Shown: positions 47,521 through 56,185 of the stretch, piece by piece | Position numbering within the stretch: the first letter of the stretch is position 1 | Layout of the letters: each line of letters starts with the position of its first letter | Assembly (NCBI RefSeq): GCF_003837865.1 | Contig: NZ_RQIS01000001.1 | Coordinates: 62,001-126,000 of the forward strand | Origin: Paraburkholderia dinghuensis | Lineage (GTDB): Bacteria; Pseudomonadota; Gammaproteobacteria; Burkholderiales; Burkholderiaceae | Reading direction: 5' to 3' | Length of the DNA stretch: 64,000 nt | The notes under the pieces: model-generated | The model's input: the letters and a program-made list of their open reading frames with translations, nothing else | Databases searched by the model: none | What the model was told of the DNA's origin: nothing | Position numbers and translations under genes: made by a program

Positions 47521-47667
47521 TCAGTGGCGAACGACGACGCCTTCGTCCACCGTGCCGTACATCGTGATGCCGCTCGCGCCGCTCGACGGCGCGGGGCCGC
47601 CCTGGGCGCACGCCGCGCCGAGCAGCGCGAGGGAGCAGACAGCCGCGAGGGCGAAAAAGCGTTTCAT
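47521..47667 (-). CDS. Tiny secreted or lipoprotein-like peptide
   Basis: 48 residues read directly: MKRFFALAAVCSLALLGAAC at the N-terminus, then AQGGPAPSSGASG, and the tail ITMYGTVDEGVVVRH. The start is a classic signal peptide, with a possible lipobox (LGAAC). The tail resembles the first strand of Burkholderia porins (SVTLYGVVDAG). There is no strong ribosome binding site. Start, signal and stop are coherent, so I judge it real but short. It lies between the GlxA-type gene (minus) and an ArsR-type gene (plus). Confidence 0.6.
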   Translation of the reverse strand: MKRFFALAAVCSLALLGAACAQGGPAPSSGASGITMYGTVDEGVVVRH

Positions 47668-47837
47668 GTCAGCGTGGCAAATGGGGAGGAGAACTGGAAT
47701 TTTAGCGCCGAGGCCCAGTAGCTTGCAGAAGCGAGCGGATTCGACATTTCATGTCGTACTGAAACGTCGAATGCCGCCTCCGGCTAAAGTGGCGCCATGG
47801 GCACCCCGCGTGCCGCAACAGCCACGAAGGAATCGCC

Positions 47838-48551
47838 ATGTCCGCAACACCTGGCAACGAAACTGGCCACTTTCCCGGCCTGTCGCGCATCGGCGCACTG
47901 CTCGCCGATCCCGGCCGCGCTGCAATGCTCTGGGCGCTGATGGACGGCACCGCGCGTCCGGCGGGCGAACTCACGCTCATCGCGGGACTTTCGCCATCGG
48001 CCGCGAGCGCGCACCTCGCACGTCTCACCGACGGCGGCCTGCTCGCGCTCGAAGTGCGCGGCCGGCACCGCTACTACCGGATCGCAACGGCCGATGTCGC
48101 GGCGGCGATCGAGGCGCTCATGAACGTCGCCGAGGCAAGCACGTCGTCATTGCACGCGGCGAAGCCCGCGCGCACGGTGCCGCTCGACATGCGCCATGCG
48201 CGCACCTGCTACGACCACATGGCAGGCGAAGTCGCGGTACAGGTGTTTGAGCGGCTCGTCGGAGGCGGCCTCCTCGTGCGCGACGGCGACAACCTCGATG
48301 CGACCCCCGAGGGCGCGGCGCGTCTCGCCGGCTGGGGCGTGGACATTGGCGCGCTGCGCGCGCGGCGGCGACGTTTCGCGTGCACGTGTCCCGACTGGAG
48401 CGAGCGACGGCCGCACCTGGGTGGCGCGCTCGGCGCCGCGTTGCTCGATTCGTGGATCGCCGGCGGCTGGGTCGAGCGCGCGAGCCGGCCACGCGTACTG
48501 CGCATCACGCCCGCAGGTCAGCGCGGTTTCGACGCGCTGACTGCCCGCTAA
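47838..48551 (+). CDS. ArsR family winged-helix regulator
   Basis: 237 residues. The N-terminal winged helix (RIGALLADPGRAAMLWALMDGTARPAGELTLIAGLSPSAASAHLARLTDGGLL in blocks, then VRGRHRYYRIATADV) is of the ArsR type. A C-terminal extension follows with RHARTCYDHMAGEVAVQVFERL and CTCPDWSERRPHLGGALGAALLD, conserved in one ArsR subgroup. The Cys and His there could bind metal, but this is inference. It is divergent from the GlxA-like gene across the tiny peptide gene. Confidence 0.87.
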   Translation: MSATPGNETGHFPGLSRIGALLADPGRAAMLWALMDGTARPAGELTLIAGLSPSAASAHLARLTDGGLLALEVRGRHRYYRIATADVAAAIEALMNVAEASTSSLHAAKPARTVPLDMRHARTCYDHMAGEVAVQVFERLVGGGLLVRDGDNLDATPEGAARLAGWGVDIGALRARRRRFACTCPDWSERRPHLGGALGAALLDSWIAGGWVERASRPRVLRITPAGQRGFDALTAR

Positions 48552-48686
48552 ACCTGTCGCCACACCACAATCATTGGCGCTCGTCGCGCGTCCCCGTTTA
48601 CCACCGGCAACACGGCTGTGTCCCCTTTCCTGCGTCACCGCGCCGACAGGAGTCGCACGTTCTGTTACATCTGGATCATGGCTCAT

Positions 48687-48692
48687 TACAAT
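48687..48692 (+). promoter_or_regulatory. Possible -10 element for the DUF6600-type gene
   Basis: TACAAT at 48687-48692 with a weak -35-like TTACAT 16 bp upstream (48665-48670), about 80 bp before the start codon. Low confidence. Confidence 0.3.
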
Positions 48693-48774
48693 TCGCCGCG
48701 CATGGTAACAGCCAAGCCCGCTACAGTCCCCAACAGGACACGCTGCAAACGACGGCGTGCCGTGGAGAAAGAAC

Positions 48775-51234
48775 ATGAAAACGCGCACCCTACCGATCAT
48801 CGAGTTTCGCCGGCTTCCCCGCCACACGCCTACCCTGGTTGCCTGCGCCGCGCTTGCGGCGCTGCAACTCGCCGCCGTACCTGCGTTCGCCCAGAGCGCG
48901 CCCGGGTACGTCCAGAGCGAGCCCCCGTCCCAGGGTGCGACTATCGATCCGCCGGGGCGCGTCGCGCGGCTCGACTACATGTCCGGCCCCGTCACAACTG
49001 AACCGGCCGGCGCCACCGACTGGTCCTACGCCCAGCTCAACCGCCCGCTCACGACCGGCGACCAGTTGTGGAACGACGCGAATGCTCGCTCCGAGTTGCA
49101 CATCGGATCGACGGCGGTGCGCCTGGGCGCGCAGACGAGCGTCAACGTCCTCAATCTCGACGACTCGACAGCCCAGTTGAAAGTCGCGCAAGGCACGCTC
49201 TCGACGCGCGTGCGCGAACTGCCCGCCGGCACGTCGTATGAAATCGACACGCCGAATCTGGCGCTCGGCGTGAGCGGCCCGGGCGACTATCGCGTCGACG
49301 TGGCGCCGGATGGCAGTTCGACCACGGTCACCGTGCACAGCGGCAACGTGACGGTCTACGGCGAAAACGGCCAGATGCCGATGTCGGCGGGCCAGCAGAT
49401 CCGCTTCGCGGGAGCGGACCTGCAGCAGGTCGCGAGCAACGAGGCGCCACAGCCCGACGCCTTCGACCAGTGGGCGCTCGCGCGCGACAACGCCGAGGAC
49501 CGCTCGGTGTCGGCACGCTACGTCTCGCGCGACATGACGGGCTATCAGGACCTCGACGCCAACGGCACCTGGCACAACAACCCGCAGTACGGCGAAGTCT
49601 GGGTGCCGAACGCGACGCCCGAGGGCTGGGCGCCGTATCACGACGGCCACTGGGTCTGGCAGGCGCCATGGGGCTGGACGTGGGTCGACGATGCGCCGTG
49701 GGGCTTCGCCCCGTATCACTACGGCCGCTGGGCCTACGTCGACGATTCCTGGGCGTGGGTCCCGGGCCCCATGGTCGAGAGCGAGCCGCCGGTCTATGCG
49801 CCGGCGCTCGTCGGCTTTGTCGGCGGCGGGGATGGCGGCGTCGACTGGGGCGTGAGCCTTGCGGCGGGCGGCATCGGTGCGGCAGGCGTCGCGTGGTTCG
49901 CGCTCGGCCCCGGTGAGCCGTGGCATCCGCGCTGGGCGGACTGGAGTCCGCATTACTACGAGCGCGTGAACCGTACCGTCGTCGTCAACAACGTTCACAA
50001 CACGTACGTGAACTATCGCGTGCCGGGCGGCGTCACCGCGATGCCGGCAACCGCGTTCGTCCACGGCCAGCCTGTCTCCCGCTTTGGACAGCGCGTCGAC
50101 CCGCGGCAATGGCACGGGGCTCACATCGAGTCGGGCACGCCGGGCATCGCACCGGTCGCGGGCAGCTTCGGCAGCAGCGCGCGGCGCGCCGACTATCGTC
50201 CTCCTGCTGCCCTCACTCAGCGCCAGGTCGTAGCGACGCGCGCGCCGGTCGCGCCGCCAGCCTTGCGCGACAACCTCGCGCAGCGCTTTGCGCGTGAGCA
50301 CGGCACGGTGCCGGGCGCAGGCGCGCCGGTGGTGCGCGTTTCTGCGCCCGCGCACGCGCCTCTCGATGCTGCGCACGGCGCGTGGGCTGCGCAAAATGTG
50401 CGCGTCGTGCCGCCGCATTCGCCGGTGATGGGTGGGGCCGGACGACCCGGCAGCACGGCGCCTCAGCCTGGCCGTCCGGGAGGCTTTGCGGCGAACGCAC
50501 CGACGCAGGAACGCGGCCAGCCGGGCGGAGCACCTGCGATGGCGAACCCGCGTGGTCCGTCGGAACAGGAGCGTGGCGTGCCACGCCCGCCACAGTTGGC
50601 GGGCCGCCCGGAAGGCGACATGTCTCGCGCACCTGGCCGCACGCCTGGCGCGGTCCCGGGCGAAGCGCGTCAGCCGATGTGGACGCAGCCGCACGAGCCG
50701 ATGGCAACGCGTGGCCAGCCCGGCGCAGTCGATGGTGCCCGCCAGCCGCAATACGCGATGCAACAGCCACAGCCCGCGCCGCGCGAGGCGGTTCGTCCGC
50801 AGCCGCAACCGCGCGCGGAGTTCAACTCGCAGCCACAACCTCAAGGGCAGCCGCGTGCGGAGGTTCGTCCGCAACAGCAGCCGCAACCGCGCGCGGAGTT
50901 CAACCCGCAGCCGCAGCCTCAAGCGCAACCGCGCGCCGAAGTCCGCCCGCAGCCTCAACCGCAGCCGCGTGCCGAGTTTCGCCCGCAGCCTCAACCCCAG
51001 CCGCGTGCCGAGGTTCGCCCGCAGCCTCAACCCCAGCCGCGTGCCGAGGTTCGCCCGCAGCCTCAACCCCAACCGCGTGCGGAGGTTCGCCCGCAGCCGC
51101 AGCCTCAACCCCAACCGCGTGCTGAGTTCCACCCGCAGCCGCAACCGCAACCGCAACCCCAGCCTCAGGCACACCCGGCGCCGCAACCACAGGAACGCGC
51201 GAGCCACGGCCGCGACGACCATCCGCACGGCTGA
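48775..51234 (+). CDS. Exported FecR/DUF6600-type protein with Pro-Gln repeat tail
   Basis: 819 residues from ATG at 48775 (GGAGAAAGAAC upstream). After a signal peptide (cleavage near PAFAQSAP) comes a FecR-like beta region (LGAQTSVNVLNLDDSTAQLKVAQGTLSTRVRE in pieces, then VHSGNVTVYGENGQMPM). Next is an aromatic domain, WVPNATPEGWAPYHDGHWV, WGWTWVDDAPWGFAPYHYG, characteristic of DUF6600. The last 150 residues are repeats of PQPQPRAEVR. It is probably periplasmic or surface located. Function unknown; the tail could span the cell wall. Confidence 0.85.
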   Translation: MKTRTLPIIEFRRLPRHTPTLVACAALAALQLAAVPAFAQSAPGYVQSEPPSQGATIDPPGRVARLDYMSGPVTTEPAGATDWSYAQLNRPLTTGDQLWNDANARSELHIGSTAVRLGAQTSVNVLNLDDSTAQLKVAQGTLSTRVRELPAGTSYEIDTPNLALGVSGPGDYRVDVAPDGSSTTVTVHSGNVTVYGENGQMPMSAGQQIRFAGADLQQVASNEAPQPDAFDQWALARDNAEDRSVSARYVSRDMTGYQDLDANGTWHNNPQYGEVWVPNATPEGWAPYHDGHWVWQAPWGWTWVDDAPWGFAPYHYGRWAYVDDSWAWVPGPMVESEPPVYAPALVGFVGGGDGGVDWGVSLAAGGIGAAGVAWFALGPGEPWHPRWADWSPHYYERVNRTVVVNNVHNTYVNYRVPGGVTAMPATAFVHGQPVSRFGQRVDPRQWHGAHIESGTPGIAPVAGSFGSSARRADYRPPAALTQRQVVATRAPVAPPALRDNLAQRFAREHGTVPGAGAPVVRVSAPAHAPLDAAHGAWAAQNVRVVPPHSPVMGGAGRPGSTAPQPGRPGGFAANAPTQERGQPGGAPAMANPRGPSEQERGVPRPPQLAGRPEGDMSRAPGRTPGAVPGEARQPMWTQPHEPMATRGQPGAVDGARQPQYAMQQPQPAPREAVRPQPQPRAEFNSQPQPQGQPRAEVRPQQQPQPRAEFNPQPQPQAQPRAEVRPQPQPQPRAEFRPQPQPQPRAEVRPQPQPQPRAEVRPQPQPQPRAEVRPQPQPQPQPRAEFHPQPQPQPQPQPQAHPAPQPQERASHGRDDHPHG
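50792..51180 (+). repeat. Pro-Gln-Arg-Ala-Glu tandem repeat region
   Basis: The 3' end of the DUF6600-type gene is built from units of about 30-36 bp encoding variants of QPQPQPRAEVRP. At least four neighbouring 36-bp units (about 50950-51100) are nearly identical at DNA level, which suggests recent expansion by slippage or recombination. Confidence 0.9.
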
Positions 51235-51273
51235 GCGCCCCCATCGCGAAGGCCTCGCCTCTCGCCTGACAAA

Positions 51274-51312
51274 CTAAAAAGCCCGCGGACCATAGGTCCG
51301 CGGGCTTTTTAG
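51274..51312. terminator. Perfect 18-bp bidirectional terminator
   Basis: CTAAAAAGCCCGCGGACC pairs perfectly with GGTCCGCGGGCTTTTTAG around ATA. A- and T-tracts on both sides terminate the DUF6600-type gene and the convergent thyA. Confidence 0.94.
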
Positions 51313-51333
51313 CTTAAGCCGGGCAACGCCGGA

Positions 51334-52305
51334 TCAGACCGCCATCGGTGCGGTCAACGGTTCATGGTGTCGGTAGCCGACAAGCGAAAAATCACCGGGT
51401 TCGACTTTTTCCAGCCATTCCGGCTCGTAGACCCCGGTCTTCGCGTATTCGGGCACGCGCTCCGAGATCGCCAGCTGCGGGCTCTCAAACGGCTCCCGGC
51501 GCAACTGTTCATTGAGCATGTCGAGCTGGTTTTCGTAGATGTGGGCGTCGCCGATGAAGTACGTAAACCAGCGCGGCGTGTAGCCCGTCAACCGGCCGAC
51601 CAGATGCAGCAGCACGGCGCCTTCGGTCAGGTTGAACGGCGTGCCGAGCCCAACGTCGTTACTGCGGATATACAGGCACAGCGAGATCTCCCGCTTCGCC
51701 GGATTCGGCAGGAACTGATACAGCAGATGGCAAGCGGGCAGCGCGATTTCCTCGAGCACCGCGGGATTCCAGCCATGAAACAGAATGCGGCGATCGGCAG
51801 GGTTGTTCATGATGGTGTCGAGACACTGGCGCAACTGGTCGACCGTCTTGTAGAGCAGCACCTTCGGGCGACCATCTTCGACGAACTGCGCCACACGCGC
51901 ATAGCCGCGCGACTCGGCGTCCGCCAGACGCGCCGCCGCATCGGCGTCGAGCACCTTGTACGCCGGCCAGCGGCGCCACTGCACACCGTAGACGTCGCCG
52001 AGGTCGTCGGTCCCCTCGCGATACGGATTCGCGAGCCATTGCGCGTTCTCGTTCGCGTTGGCGTCCCAGACCTTGCAGCCGAGTGCCCGGAAATCGGCCG
52101 CGCTGCGCGACGCGCGCAGAAAGCCGATCAGTTCGCCGACCGCCGACTTGAACGCCAGTTTCTTCGTGGTCACGGCGGGAAATCCCTGCTGGAGATCGAA
52201 GCGCAGCATCGCGCCGGGCTGGCTGATCGTGCGGATGCCCGTGCGGTTTTCCTGCCAGGTGCCGGTGTCGAGAATCGAGCGGACCAGCTCGAGGTACTGT
52301 TTCAT
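51334..52305 (-). CDS. thyA: Thymidylate synthase
   Basis: 323 residues. The folate and nucleotide sites are visible: [41 protein letters not shown] in pieces (catalytic Cys in PACHLLYQF), [14 protein letters not shown], and [13 protein letters not shown]. It is longer than E. coli ThyA because of an insert around residues 90-140, like the Lactobacillus form. It methylates dUMP using methylene-tetrahydrofolate. folA, its partner, lies 10 kb away on the other side of the amyloid-like block. Confidence 0.97.
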   Translation of the reverse strand: MKQYLELVRSILDTGTWQENRTGIRTISQPGAMLRFDLQQGFPAVTTKKLAFKSAVGELIGFLRASRSAADFRALGCKVWDANANENAQWLANPYREGTDDLGDVYGVQWRRWPAYKVLDADAAARLADAESRGYARVAQFVEDGRPKVLLYKTVDQLRQCLDTIMNNPADRRILFHGWNPAVLEEIALPACHLLYQFLPNPAKREISLCLYIRSNDVGLGTPFNLTEGAVLLHLVGRLTGYTPRWFTYFIGDAHIYENQLDMLNEQLRREPFESPQLAISERVPEYAKTGVYEPEWLEKVEPGDFSLVGYRHHEPLTAPMAV

Positions 52306-52517
52306 GCGGGGCCCCTTCGGCGGGCGCGCGCGGCACCCGGTTCGGATCGAGAAACCGGGATTTTAACAAGCGCGGCGGCGGAGCCGGGAAAACCCACCGG
52401 GCACGAGGGTAGCGCCCGAAGCGTCGCGTGCGGGAAACGCGAACAGGAGACATACAACGCGCCCGCGGGCCTGCCGGCCCGCCGGGGCGCACATCGAGGC
52501 GCGGACGTGCCTCGAAT

Positions 52518-53903
52518 TTACGCCCCCGAGGCCAGCCCCCCCGGATGCGGAGCGAGGTGTTCGCTTTCCATGTGACGCATACCGTGCGCGCACAGCAACC
52601 GGTAAAGCGTCACACGCGAGATCCCCAGTTCGTGCGCCGCGTCGCCGAGGCGCCCGCGATGGCGCAGGAGCGCGAGTTCGATCGCCTGGCGCTCGGCGGC
52701 TTCGCGCGCCTGCGCGAGCGACACCGGCATCACCTCGACGTAGTCGCCGAGTTCGAGATCGCTCGCCGTGATCGCGCGCCCTTCCGACATCACGATCGCG
52801 CGCCGCACGCGGTTGATGAGCTCGCGCACGTTGCCCGGCCAGCTGTAGTTGTGAAGCGCAGCGATCGCGTCGGGCGAGAAGCCGCGCAAGCGCCGGCAAC
52901 CGTCCTTGCGGAAACGTTCGAGCATGTGCCGCGCGAGCAGCTCGATGTCCTTGCCGCGCGCGCGCAGCGGCGGCTCGTCGATCTGCAGCACGCACAGGCG
53001 GTGATACAGATCCTGGCGAAAACGCCCTTCGAGCATCGCGGCGCGCATGTCGACGTGCGTCGCAGAGATGATGCGCACGTCCACGGGCATCGACTGATGG
53101 CCGCCGAGCCGCTCGATCTTGCCTTCCTGGAGGAAGCGCAGCAGGCTCGCCTGGCTTTCCATCGGCAGGTCGCCGATTTCGTCGAGAAAGAGCGTGCCGC
53201 CGTTGGCCGACTCGACGCGTCCGATCTTGCGCTGGCTCGCGCCCGTGAAGGCGCCGCGCTCATAGCCGAACAGCTCCGACTGCAAAAGGTGCGGCGGAAT
53301 CGCGCCACAGTTGATCGGTACGAACGGCGCATTGCGCCGCGACGAGCGCTCGTGGATGGCGACGGCCGTGAGTTCCTTGCCGGTGCCCGACTCGCCCGAG
53401 ATGAACACCGGGGCGTCGGTCATGGCGACCTTGCGGATCGAGCGGAAGAGCGCGAGCATCGCCTCGCACGAGCCGACCATCTCGCCTTCCGTGCCGCCGG
53501 TCGTGTCGTTCGAGGCCGGTTCGCCGAGCGAAACCATGCCATACGCATGGCCGACCGAATCGACAATGCGATCGCCGCTCCATGGGACCGTTACGTAATC
53601 GAAACAGTAATCGCGTACCAGGCGGCGCAGCGTTGCGTCCTGAAGCTGTCCCGTGGTCGTCGCGGCCACCCAGCCGATGTTAGGCAACGTGAGGCATGGC
53701 TCGAACGCGCCGAGCTCCTGCAGGTGGAAATGACTGGAGACGTCAAGAAGTCCACCCGCTGGAAGGCCCGCGCGCAGCACCCTGCGCGCGTCGCGTGCAT
53801 TGCTGACGACTTCCACTTGCCAGCCACGCTCGTGGAACCGCTCGTTCAGCTCATCACTCGGGCTGCGCGTCACGTATATCAGTTGCCGTGTTGCGGGTTC
53901 CAT
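52518..53903 (-). CDS. Sigma-54 dependent activator, VpsR-like (copy 1)
   Basis: 461 residues. The N-terminal domain (1-130) is receiver-like but lacks a clear phosphoacceptor set (QLIYVTRSPSDELNERF, GLLDVSSHF). The AAA+ domain has Walker A GESGTGKE (170-177), GAFTGA (217-222) for sigma-54 contact, and Walker [12 protein letters not shown] (235-245). The C-terminal Fis-type HTH has [16 protein letters not shown]. The whole resembles VpsR, a c-di-GMP-responsive biofilm activator; c-di-GMP binding here is inference. It is divergent from the amyloid-like operon. Confidence 0.9.
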   Translation of the reverse strand: MEPATRQLIYVTRSPSDELNERFHERGWQVEVVSNARDARRVLRAGLPAGGLLDVSSHFHLQELGAFEPCLTLPNIGWVAATTTGQLQDATLRRLVRDYCFDYVTVPWSGDRIVDSVGHAYGMVSLGEPASNDTTGGTEGEMVGSCEAMLALFRSIRKVAMTDAPVFISGESGTGKELTAVAIHERSSRRNAPFVPINCGAIPPHLLQSELFGYERGAFTGASQRKIGRVESANGGTLFLDEIGDLPMESQASLLRFLQEGKIERLGGHQSMPVDVRIISATHVDMRAAMLEGRFRQDLYHRLCVLQIDEPPLRARGKDIELLARHMLERFRKDGCRRLRGFSPDAIAALHNYSWPGNVRELINRVRRAIVMSEGRAITASDLELGDYVEVMPVSLAQAREAAERQAIELALLRHRGRLGDAAHELGISRVTLYRLLCAHGMRHMESEHLAPHPGGLASGA

Positions 53904-54282
53904 TATTCAGATCCTCTCGCCACTAGATCGTTAAAAATGCCGGCACGCACCTGAATGTCCAGACACCCAACATAAAGCGCCAATTCGCCTCTGAAATAGA
54001 AGCGAACGAACATGCTTTTGCTGACGATGAATCCCCGAATCTCGGCGTGGGTGTCACAGGCCCATACGGGCACTTTTTACTTATCTTCTTTAGAGCGCTT
54101 CCTGAAGCTTACTCTATATGTGGAATTCCGGGATGGTTTTTACATGCACCCCGCCCTAACAGGGCGATATGAAAAGGTTTTCAAGGCGAATATTACCGCA
54201 CTTTGTCAGAAGCGAAATTAATCGAATGTTTCACTCGCCGATTACATTCTGATTAAGACTCCGCTTAACGAATGGTTACCTG

Positions 54283-54295
54283 TGCGCAATGCGCA
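54283..54295. promoter_or_regulatory. Palindrome TGCGCAATGCGCA, possible activator site
   Basis: TGCGCA-A-TGCGCA, a perfect inverted repeat around one base, about 120 bp upstream of the sigma-54 promoter candidate. The distance fits an enhancer for a bacterial enhancer-binding protein. Confidence 0.45.
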
Positions 54296-54316
54296 TAGTC
54301 CTTTAATTAGTTACGC

Positions 54317-54332
54317 GTTTCAGCACTGAAAC
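54317..54332. promoter_or_regulatory. Palindrome GTTTCAGCACTGAAAC, possible activator site
   Basis: Two 7-bp arms (GTTTCAG / CTGAAAC) with a CA spacer, 75-90 bp upstream of the sigma-54 promoter candidate. Half-sites resembling one arm occur nearby (TGTTTCACTC about 54227; CTCTGAAATA about 53990). Confidence 0.5.
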
Positions 54333-54406
54333 ATTTTAGACAAAATCGGCCATTCAAAAACCGACGGGAAAGGCACGCATCAGGTGCATCAATGGATTGC
54401 GGCGCA

Positions 54407-54422
54407 TGGCACATGTTTCGCT
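54407..54422 (+). promoter_or_regulatory. Sigma-54 (-24/-12) promoter candidate
   Basis: TGGCACATGTTTCGCT: GG (-24) and GC (-12) separated by exactly 10 bp, with one mismatch to TTGC in the -12 box. A start about 12 bp downstream would leave a short leader that includes the GAGGAG ribosome binding site of the first gene at 54449. Confidence 0.6.
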
Positions 54423-54448
54423 AAATCTCCAGCACGAGGAGATACGCC

Positions 54449-54967
54449 ATGCGATTCAATCCCTTCATCGTCAGGCGCCATGCATTCGGCGGCACTGTGG
54501 CCCTCGCGGCCGCCGCGCTGCTCGGGCTTGCGAGCACGGTTCACGCGCAGTCGCTGGAAGCGGCAGTCGATGCGCCGGTCGCCGCGACGCCCGCCACCAT
54601 GAACGCCGATGTCATTCCTGCAACGCGCGACGCCATCGTCGCCCCGGCCATCGTTCCCGCGACGCTCGAAGCACGCTCCGGGCAAACGGACAGCGCCGAC
54701 GCGGACAACGGCCCGGTGGCCGCCGACCCGACGCCGCCCGGCGACGACAGCGTGCTGGTCGGTGCTCGCGCACTGGACGATCAGACGTTGTCGCGCCAGC
54801 GCGGTGGCGCAGTCGGCATGTTGATGGTCGCCGCCACGCCGCAGCTGATGCACGGCGGCAACAGCGTGACGCTGTGGGATGAGATTGCCCCGCCCGCCCC
54901 GCTGCCGATTCCGGTCGACAGCTCGCAGGCTGCACAAGGAAACATCGCCAGTTATACGAGAAAGTGA
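54449..54967 (+). CDS. Secreted protein, first gene of Fap-like operon
   Basis: 172 residues with a signal peptide (cleavage near TVHAQS, residue 33). The middle is Ala/Asp/Pro rich and likely disordered. Residues 110-120 (DDQTLSRQRGG) resemble a double-glycine leader junction and share a pattern with two other proteins of the operon. The tail has SVTLWDEIAPPAPLPIPVDSSQAAQGN. I do not recognise the family and it has no counterpart in the Pseudomonas fap order. GAGGAG precedes the ATG. It is probably co-transcribed with the downstream genes. Confidence 0.8.
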   Translation: MRFNPFIVRRHAFGGTVALAAAALLGLASTVHAQSLEAAVDAPVAATPATMNADVIPATRDAIVAPAIVPATLEARSGQTDSADADNGPVAADPTPPGDDSVLVGARALDDQTLSRQRGGAVGMLMVAATPQLMHGGNSVTLWDEIAPPAPLPIPVDSSQAAQGNIASYTRK

Positions 54968-55038
54968 ACCGGGCCGCTCGCGCGGCGCGGCGTCCGGCGT
55001 GACGTGAGCCGTCCACGCCGGACTCGCAGGGGACTGAC

Positions 55039-55530
55039 ATGACGGCATGCAACACGGCGCCGGCCCACAGCCGGCGTTCAGCGAGGGTTGCCGCAATCGT
55101 TTGCGGATGCCTTGCAGCAGGGATTTCGGCCGTAACGACGGCGCAACAGGTCGTGAATCCGGGCGACATCATCGTCGAACGTGACATCACCCCGCGCAGC
55201 GCCTTCGCCAGCGTCCCAAAGAGCCAGGACCCCGTCGTGGTTCGCGCGACGACTTTCCCGGCCAACACCTTCGATCCGACGATGGCGGCCGTCGTCTCCG
55301 ACACCGAACTCACCAACGCGCACGGTTCCGCGGGTGTCGCGCCCGGCGGCCCGACCGGCGCCAACGCGGCAGGCATGCAGGCGCTCTCGTCCATCCTTAC
55401 TGGACGAGACACCGGCTCCAACGTCGCGTTGGGCGCAAGCGGCCAGGGTGGAGGCATCGGCGGCATGATCTCGTCCACCATGGCCGGCGCGCTGGCGCCG
55501 CTCTCGGCGGCGCTCGGAGCCGCGAAATGA
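55039..55530 (+). CDS. Secreted protein in FapA position
   Basis: 163 residues. A signal peptide (about residues 1-35) contains Cys residues. The mature part has NPGDIIVERDITPRSAF, a short DxxL motif (SDTELTNAHG, residues 87-96), and a Gly/Ala/Ser-rich C-terminus (ASGQGGGIGGMISSTMAGAL). Position before the repeat proteins and size match FapA, but sequence similarity cannot be judged by eye, so this is a positional label. Its stop overlaps the next start (ATGA). Confidence 0.75.
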   Translation: MTACNTAPAHSRRSARVAAIVCGCLAAGISAVTTAQQVVNPGDIIVERDITPRSAFASVPKSQDPVVVRATTFPANTFDPTMAAVVSDTELTNAHGSAGVAPGGPTGANAAGMQALSSILTGRDTGSNVALGASGQGGGIGGMISSTMAGALAPLSAALGAAK

Positions 55531-56159
55531 CCGCGCACCCGCTTGTCTCTTGCTGGCCGCAGCAGGCGGTGCTCGCCACCGCCGCGCTCATCGTCTGCGC
55601 GGGCACGGCGCAGGCACAGGCCGTCACCGGCGCGATTGCGGACATCGGGGCCGGCGTGGCAAACGGCACGGTCGGCGTAGTCGCCGTCAACGAAGCGGCG
55701 GGCCTCAACAACGCACAGGCCAACCAGTTGACGGTCACGAGCGGCGGCTCCGGCATGGTCAACGGCACCAGCAGCGAGCAGAACGCCGGCGCGCGGGCGC
55801 GCCTCACTAACGCAAGCGCGGCAAGCGCGAGCATCGGCGAGGGCGCCTTTGCCAACGCGTCGGGCGCAGTCATGGTCAACCAGGCTGCGGGCATCGGGAA
55901 TACCCAGAGCAACAGTGCCCGCATCGGCACTGCTGTAGTGGGTGTTGAAACCGTCTCAGATGGGGACTTGTCTGCGGCGGCTGCGACGAACGGGGGTCCG
56001 GGTCGAACGCCCGAGGCAAGAGGCATTCGTGAAGCCAGTATCGGCAGTGCGGCATTCAGGAATGCTACGGGTCTCGTGCAGGTGAACCAGACCGTCGGAG
56101 CCGGTAATGCTACGGCGAACAGTTTTGTGCTCCGTCCCCCGGCGGGCACTCTTTTCTAA
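55527..56159 (+). CDS. Repeat-containing amyloid-like minor subunit (FapB-like)
   Basis: 210 residues with a signal peptide ending near AQAQAV. Three copies of the amyloid-type repeat occur at residues about 45-70 (TVGVVAVNEAAGLNNAQANQ), 109-133 (SGAVMVNQAAGIGNTQSN) and 178-201 (TGLVQVNQTVGAGNATAN). The pattern G-x-V-x-V-N-x-x-x-G-x-x-N-x-x-x-N recalls the Fap repeats. Linkers are Ala/Ser/Thr rich. The product is probably exported and may nucleate or form fibres. It overlaps the upstream gene and is 26 bp before the large repeat protein. Confidence 0.8.
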   Translation: MTAHPLVSCWPQQAVLATAALIVCAGTAQAQAVTGAIADIGAGVANGTVGVVAVNEAAGLNNAQANQLTVTSGGSGMVNGTSSEQNAGARARLTNASAASASIGEGAFANASGAVMVNQAAGIGNTQSNSARIGTAVVGVETVSDGDLSAAAATNGGPGRTPEARGIREASIGSAAFRNATGLVQVNQTVGAGNATANSFVLRPPAGTLF

Positions 56160-56185
56160 CTGACAATCAGTATCGGAGCGACATC

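Larger units (their letters stand above)
53904..54448. other. AT-rich divergent regulatory region
   Basis: 545 bp that are visibly richer in A+T than anything around them. They separate the activator gene (minus) from the amyloid-like operon (plus). The region contains two palindromes and a sigma-54 promoter candidate (listed separately). A 69-codon open frame at 54012-54221 has no family resemblance and unusual codon use, so I do not call it a gene. Confidence 0.75.

Noticed and set aside
48790..51228. 812-codon minus-strand frame antisense to the DUF6600-type gene
   Set aside because: It mirrors the repeat-rich gene on the plus strand and has no recognised family or ribosome binding site.
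54012..54221. 69-codon open frame in the AT-rich divergent region
   Set aside because: No ribosome binding site, no recognisable family, codon use unlike the neighbours; better explained as regulatory DNA.
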